DNA from: an uncultured Clostridia bacterium
GTDB taxonomy: Bacteria; Bacillota; Clostridia; Christensenellales; Aristaeellaceae
Reading direction: 5' to 3'
DNA length: 9,007 nt
Assembly (NCBI GenBank): GCA_946534455.1
Contig: CAMNCR010000081.1
Coordinates: 1 to 9,007 of the forward strand
The notes under the pieces were generated by a model that had not been told where the DNA came from, made no database searches, and worked only from the letters and a program-made list of their open reading frames with translations. Positions 5,873-9,007 of the stretch are shown here, one piece after another; the first letter of the stretch is position 1, and every line of letters begins with the position of its first letter. A program made the position numbers and the translations under genes.

Positions 5873-6793
5873 ATGACTGTAAGAACGCCCGGGCTGGCGG
5901 TCAGCCAGGCTCAGAAAGCCCAGCGCCGGCGTGAGACCATTGCCGGATATCTGTTCATGGCTCCCAGCCTGCTCTTCTTCCTGGGCTTTGTCATTTTCCC
6001 TATGGGCATGTGCCTGGTCACCAGCTTTTTTGATTATACGATGACGGATTTCTCCTTCATTGGCTTCAAAAACTACGCAGAGCTGCTTCAGGACAGTATT
6101 TTTGTGGACAAGGCCCTGATCAACACGCTGATCATCGTCATCGTCTCCGTGCCCGTCACCTGCGTATTCTCCATCTGGGTAGCGTCCCTGATCTATAAGA
6201 TGCGTGAGGTGCACACATCCTTCTTCCGCTGCGTGTTCTATCTGCCCGTGGTCACGGGCTCTGTGGCTGTCACCGTGGTCTGGAAGTGGATCTTCAACAA
6301 TTACTACGGCATCCTGAACTACCTGATGAAAAACCTGGGCCTGATCTCGATGAATCAGAACTGGCTGGGCAGCGCCAATACGGCGCTGGGCTGCATCATC
6401 ATGATCCTGCTGACCACCTCGGTCGGACAGCCCATCGTGCTGTACGTTTCCGCGCTGAGCAATGTCGACGGATCCCTGGTCGAAGCCGCCTCCGTGGACG
6501 GAGCCACGAATCTGCAGGTCTTCTGGAAAATCAAGTGGCCGCAGATCATGCCCACCACGCTTTACATTCTGGTGATCACCACGATCAACTCCTTCCAGTG
6601 CTTTGCGCTGATCCAGCTGCTGACCAGCGGAGGACCGAACAATTCGACCCAGACCATCATGTACTATATCTATTACAACGCGTTCAAGCTGAGCCGCTAC
6701 GGATACGGCAGCGCCATGGGCATCATCCTGGCCATTATCATCGCCGTCTTCTCCGCCGTTCAGTTCCGGCTGGCGCACACCGATAACGGTTGA
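5873..6793 (+). CDS. Sugar ABC transporter permease, MalF/UgpA-like
   Basis: A 306-residue inner-membrane permease of the CUT1 class, with about six membrane segments (near residues 24-48, 82-108, 120-138, 170-192, 228-250 and 278-298). The cytoplasmic loop that docks the ATPase is present as EAASVDGATNLQVFWKIKWP at 204-223. The start of the first segment, AGYLFMAPSLLFFLGFVIFP, is typical of the UgpA/MalF-like partner. It follows the binding-protein gene by 159 bases containing an internal terminator, and the second permease starts 14 bases after its stop. AGGAGG eight bases before the ATG fixes the start. It would form the channel as a heterodimer with the next gene product. The substrate is inferred from the locus. 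Confidence 0.92.
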   Translation: MTVRTPGLAVSQAQKAQRRRETIAGYLFMAPSLLFFLGFVIFPMGMCLVTSFFDYTMTDFSFIGFKNYAELLQDSIFVDKALINTLIIVIVSVPVTCVFSIWVASLIYKMREVHTSFFRCVFYLPVVTGSVAVTVVWKWIFNNYYGILNYLMKNLGLISMNQNWLGSANTALGCIIMILLTTSVGQPIVLYVSALSNVDGSLVEAASVDGATNLQVFWKIKWPQIMPTTLYILVITTINSFQCFALIQLLTSGGPNNSTQTIMYYIYYNAFKLSRYGYGSAMGIILAIIIAVFSAVQFRLAHTDNG

Positions 6794-6807
6794 AAGGGGG
6801 AAAAGAC

Positions 6808-7701
6808 ATGCAGACTGCGGCAACACAGCCTCCGCGCAAAATGAAAGTGCAGCGGGGCGATATCGGAGCGGATCATTCCGTGCAGGCGCTCACGCCCTAC
6901 AAGGTCATCGGCGTGATCGTGCTGATCATTCTTGCCATCCTGTTCCTTTTCCCGCTTTACTGGATCATCACCGGCTCCTTCAAGAGCCAGCAGGTGATCA
7001 ACGCCGCCGTGCCCCAGTGGTTTCCGCTGGAGCCCACCATCGGCAACTATCAGCGGCTGTTTGAAAAGCCTGCGCTGACCTGGGTGTGGAATACGGTGTT
7101 CATGTGCGTCATGGGCATGGGGCTGACCTGCATCACCGCCTCCATGGGCGGATATGCCCTGGCAAAGAAGCGCTTTGCCGGAAGCAGGATCATCTTCTCC
7201 ATCTTCATCATCGCCATGGCCCTGCCCAAGCAGGTGATTCTGATCCCGCTGCTGAAGGAAATGGCCTGGCTGAGGCTTCACAATACCCTGTGGGCCGTGA
7301 TCCTGCCCACCGTCGGATGGCCCTTCGGCGTCTTCCTGATGAAGCAGTTCTCGGAGAACATTCCCAATGAGCTGCTGGAGGCCTCCAGAATCGACGGTGC
7401 CGGCGAGACGCGGACTTTTATCGAGATCGTGCTGCCCCTGATCGCCCCCGGTATCGGCGCCCTGGCGATCTTCACCTTCATCAGCACATGGAACGACTAC
7501 TTCCTCCAGCTGATCATGCTGAATGACACGCAGGTGCTGACGATCTCGCTGGGCATCGCGAAGCTGCAGAGCGAGCTGAGCACCGACTTCGGCCTGATCA
7601 TGGCCGGCGCGGCCCTCGGTTCCGTGCCGATCATCATCATCTTCCTGATTTTCCAGAAGTTCTTTACCCGCGGCATTACCATGGGTGCGGTCAAGGGATA
7701 A
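6808..7701 (+). CDS. Sugar ABC transporter permease, MalG/UgpE-like
   Basis: A 297-residue CUT1 permease, the partner of the gene just upstream. After a hydrophilic N-terminus of about 30 residues come six predicted membrane segments, the first near 33-56 (YKVIGVIVLI and onward to FPLYWIITGSFKS). The ATPase-docking loop is ELLEASRIDGAGETRTFIEI at 188-207, and the protein ends GITMGAVKG, the usual MalG-type tail. I start it at the ATG at 6808, not the in-frame TTG at 6790: AAAGGGGG (6793-6800) sits at the right distance for 6808 and would otherwise be inside the gene. No ATP-binding subunit follows; as in many Bacillota sugar importers, a shared MsmK/UgpC-like ATPase encoded elsewhere probably serves it. 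Confidence 0.92.
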   Translation: MQTAATQPPRKMKVQRGDIGADHSVQALTPYKVIGVIVLIILAILFLFPLYWIITGSFKSQQVINAAVPQWFPLEPTIGNYQRLFEKPALTWVWNTVFMCVMGMGLTCITASMGGYALAKKRFAGSRIIFSIFIIAMALPKQVILIPLLKEMAWLRLHNTLWAVILPTVGWPFGVFLMKQFSENIPNELLEASRIDGAGETRTFIEIVLPLIAPGIGALAIFTFISTWNDYFLQLIMLNDTQVLTISLGIAKLQSELSTDFGLIMAGAALGSVPIIIIFLIFQKFFTRGITMGAVKG

Positions 7702-7739
7702 TCGCAGGCTCAAAACAAAAGACAGGAGCGAAACAGAAA

Positions 7740-8654
7740 ATGAATCTTGAAAAGTATTCCGGCGTGATCCCCGCGTTCTACGCGTGCTATGACGATAAAG
7801 GGGAAGTGAGCACCGAGGGCACCCGGGCGCTGGCCCGGCATCTGGTTGACAAGGGCGTCAAGGGGCTGTATGTTGGCGGCTCCTCGGGTGAATGCATCTA
7901 TCTGGAAAAAGAGGAACGGATGAAGACCCTGGAGGCCGTCATGGAGGAGATCGGGGGTGAATGCACCGTGATCGCCCATGTGGCCTGCAACAATACCCGG
8001 GAATCCTGCCAGCTGGCGGCTCACGCGGAGAGCCTGGGGGTGGACGCCATCGCAAGCATTCCTCCGATCTATTTCCATCTGCCGGAGCACGCCATCGCGA
8101 AATATTGGAATGACATATCAGCAGCAGCTCCGAACACGGATTTTATCATCTACAATATTCCCCAGCTGGCCGGCGTGGCGCTGACCCCGTCTCTTTTCAG
8201 GGAGATGCGGAAGAATCCGAGGGTCATCGGCGTCAAAAACTCCTCCATGCCCGCCTATGATCTGGAGATCTGGCGCCGGCTGGGCGGGCCGGACTGCGCC
8301 GTTTTCAACGGGCCGGATGAGCAGTTTGCCGCGGGCCGGGTGACCGGAGCCAACGGAGGCATCGGCGGCACCTATGCCGTGATGCCCGAGCTTTTCCTGA
8401 AGATGGACGCACATGTGCGTGCAGGAGAAATGACGAGGGCGGAGGAGATTCAGCACGAGGTGAACGCAATCATCGAATGCATGTGCTCAACCCACGGCAA
8501 TATGTACGCCGCCGCGAAGAAAATCCTGGAGATCAACAGCGGCCTCCGCTGCGGCAGTGTCCGCGCACCGCTGGCGCCGCTGGCGGAATCGGATCTGCCG
8601 ATCTGCGAGGAGTGCGCCCGGCTGATCCGGGATGCCGTCAGCCGCTTCTGCTGA
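7740..8654 (+). CDS. nanA: N-acetylneuraminate lyase
   Basis: A 304-residue class I aldolase of the DHDPS/NAL family. It should cleave Neu5Ac to ManNAc and pyruvate through a Schiff base. The pyruvate carboxylate site is GGSSGE at residues 46-51 (E. coli NanA has GGSTGE), Tyr138 is in IIYNIPQLAGV, and the Schiff-base Lys is Lys166 in IGVKNSS. GPDEQF at 191-196, with Asp193 and Glu194, matches the sugar-chain-binding pair that marks sialic acid lyases against dihydrodipicolinate synthase, and GANGGIGGTY follows at 203-212. AGGAG (7724-7728) lies 11 bases before the ATG, a little long, and no alternative start is better. It is the last gene of the transport operon, 38 bases after the second permease. 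Function is well supported by motifs and by nanE, nanK and the nanQ-like gene across the divide. Confidence 0.93.
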   Translation: MNLEKYSGVIPAFYACYDDKGEVSTEGTRALARHLVDKGVKGLYVGGSSGECIYLEKEERMKTLEAVMEEIGGECTVIAHVACNNTRESCQLAAHAESLGVDAIASIPPIYFHLPEHAIAKYWNDISAAAPNTDFIIYNIPQLAGVALTPSLFREMRKNPRVIGVKNSSMPAYDLEIWRRLGGPDCAVFNGPDEQFAAGRVTGANGGIGGTYAVMPELFLKMDAHVRAGEMTRAEEIQHEVNAIIECMCSTHGNMYAAAKKILEINSGLRCGSVRAPLAPLAESDLPICEECARLIRDAVSRFC

Positions 8655-8773
8655 GAGCATTGCGCGGCCAGGCAGATAAAAACCCAAAGAGGGCTGTGAA
8701 AAAAGTCGCAGCGCCTGAACATGAAGCAACATCCCGGCGCCATGGGTTCGGGATCCATGAATGGATGACATAA

Positions 8774-8819
8774 GAAGGGGCTGTCTCACTAAGGTTTGAA
8801 GTGAAGCAGTCCTTTTTTT
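8774..8819 (+). terminator. Terminator of the transport/nanA operon
   Basis: AAGGGGCTG (8775-8783) pairs with CAGTCCTT (8807-8814) using G-U pairs, and TCACT (8786-8790) pairs with AGTGA (8800-8804) after a two-base mismatch, around a 9-base loop. Seven T follow (8813-8819). It lies 120 bases after the nanA stop. Confidence 0.8.
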
Positions 8820-8887
8820 CAATGATAAACTCCGGGCAAAAACCCGAGTACAAATCGGCAAAAAAATGTTTCATTTGGGGAAATCAA

Positions 8888-8916
8888 TTGATTGCCGGAT
8901 CATTGAATGATAAAAT
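8888..8916 (+). promoter_or_regulatory. Promoter of the rightmost gene
   Basis: TTGATT (8888-8893) and TAAAAT (8911-8916) are 17 bases apart, upstream of the gene starting at 8962. The perfect palindrome TCATT-G-AATGA (8900-8910) fills the end of the spacer and could be an operator, but it is short enough to be chance. Confidence 0.5.
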
Positions 8917-8961
8917 CAGACTATCCGGAAGACAGACAAAGGCGAGGAGGAGCAGAAAAGG

Positions 8962-9007
8962 ATGAAGTTTCAGGATATGCCCTATGAACGGCCTGACCTG
9001 GGGAAAT
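8962..9007 (+). CDS. Probable M3-family oligoendopeptidase, N-terminal 15 codons (cut by the right edge)
   Basis: The frame begins MKFQDMPYERPDLGK and runs off the window. Opening with M-K-F-x-x-M-P-Y-x-R-P-D is characteristic of clostridial M3-family oligoendopeptidases (PepF-like zinc peptidases that cut short peptides in the cytoplasm). GAGGAGGAG lies a little over ten bases upstream, with AAAAGG directly before the ATG. It has its own promoter and lies past the nan terminator, so it is a separate unit. The family call rests on only 15 residues. Confidence 0.6.
   Translation, partial: MKFQDMPYERPDLGK

Larger units (their letters stand above)
8655..8961. other. Intergenic region after nanA
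   Basis: No gene is seen. Bases 8655-8773 hold no clear signal. A terminator closes the nan operon at 8774-8819. A small hairpin (ACT-CGGG/CCCG-AGT, 8829-8849) and an A-rich stretch follow, then the promoter of the next gene at 8888-8916. Confidence 0.6.

Noticed and set aside
6790..6810. TTG at 6790 as the start of the second permease
   Set aside because: It overlaps the preceding stop codon, and the ribosome site lies after it. ATG at 6808 has AAAGGGGG at the proper distance.
4388..6826. An 812-codon open frame on the minus strand opposite the binding protein and first permease
   Set aside because: Low-complexity composition heavy in His, Gly, Asp and Gln, no ribosome site, and it is the complement of clearly coding sequence. 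It would also cross the internal terminator region and the transport promoter side.
8477..8773. Open frame running from inside nanA into the downstream gap
   Set aside because: Most of it is nanA in another frame. The tail after 8655 has no ribosome site at a sensible distance and no recognisable protein features.
8774..8819. GGGGCTGTCTCACTAA as an insertion-sequence end
   Set aside because: Such ends are common in Clostridia, but here the sequence folds into a stem followed by seven T, directly after an operon end, and I found no partner repeat or transposase in the window. A terminator explains it fully.

Overview
The window looks like a complete sialic acid (N-acetylneuraminate, Neu5Ac) uptake and degradation locus from a fairly GC-rich Bacillota, probably a gut or rumen Clostridia. 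The grounds are strong AGGAGG-type ribosome sites before almost every gene, TTGACA/TATAAT-type promoters, intrinsic terminators with T-runs, a two-permease sugar ABC transporter with no ATPase gene beside it, and a GntR/FadR-type regulator. The lineage is an inference; there is no rRNA or other marker in the window.

Layout. Bases 1-95 (- strand) are the start of an unrecognised gene running off the left edge, with its own promoter at 152-179. Bases about 180-625 hold no gene I can defend. They contain a terminator-like hairpin facing the minus-strand operon (328-367) and a promoter followed by several hairpins on the plus strand (386-579). From 4200 down to 626 lies the minus-strand operon: GntR/FadR regulator (nanR-like), nanE, nanK, a YhcH/NanQ-family gene and an SGNH esterase. 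From 4445 to 8654 lies the divergent plus-strand operon: solute-binding protein, two permeases and nanA, closed by a strong terminator at 8774-8819. At 8962 the first 15 codons of a probable M3-family oligoendopeptidase begin, with its own promoter.

How the genes work together. The binding protein and the two permeases would import Neu5Ac, powered by an ATPase encoded elsewhere. The YhcH protein probably speeds anomer conversion, and the esterase may remove O-acetyl groups. NanA splits Neu5Ac into ManNAc and pyruvate, NanK phosphorylates ManNAc, and NanE epimerises ManNAc-6-P to GlcNAc-6-P. The last steps (NagA, NagB) and any sialidase are not in the window.

The most informative non-coding region is the 244-bp divergent intergenic region. 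Two near-identical 17-base sites (16 of 17 bases the same) sit one on each promoter: one covers the -10 box of the transport operon, the other covers the predicted start point of the regulator operon. They are strong candidates for the regulator's operators.

I see no phage, CRISPR, insertion sequence or new multi-gene system. The locus is a recognisable nan cluster with some unusual details: an esterase, a binding protein without a lipobox, an internal terminator between the binding protein and the permeases, and a possible small RNA beyond the end of the minus-strand operon.
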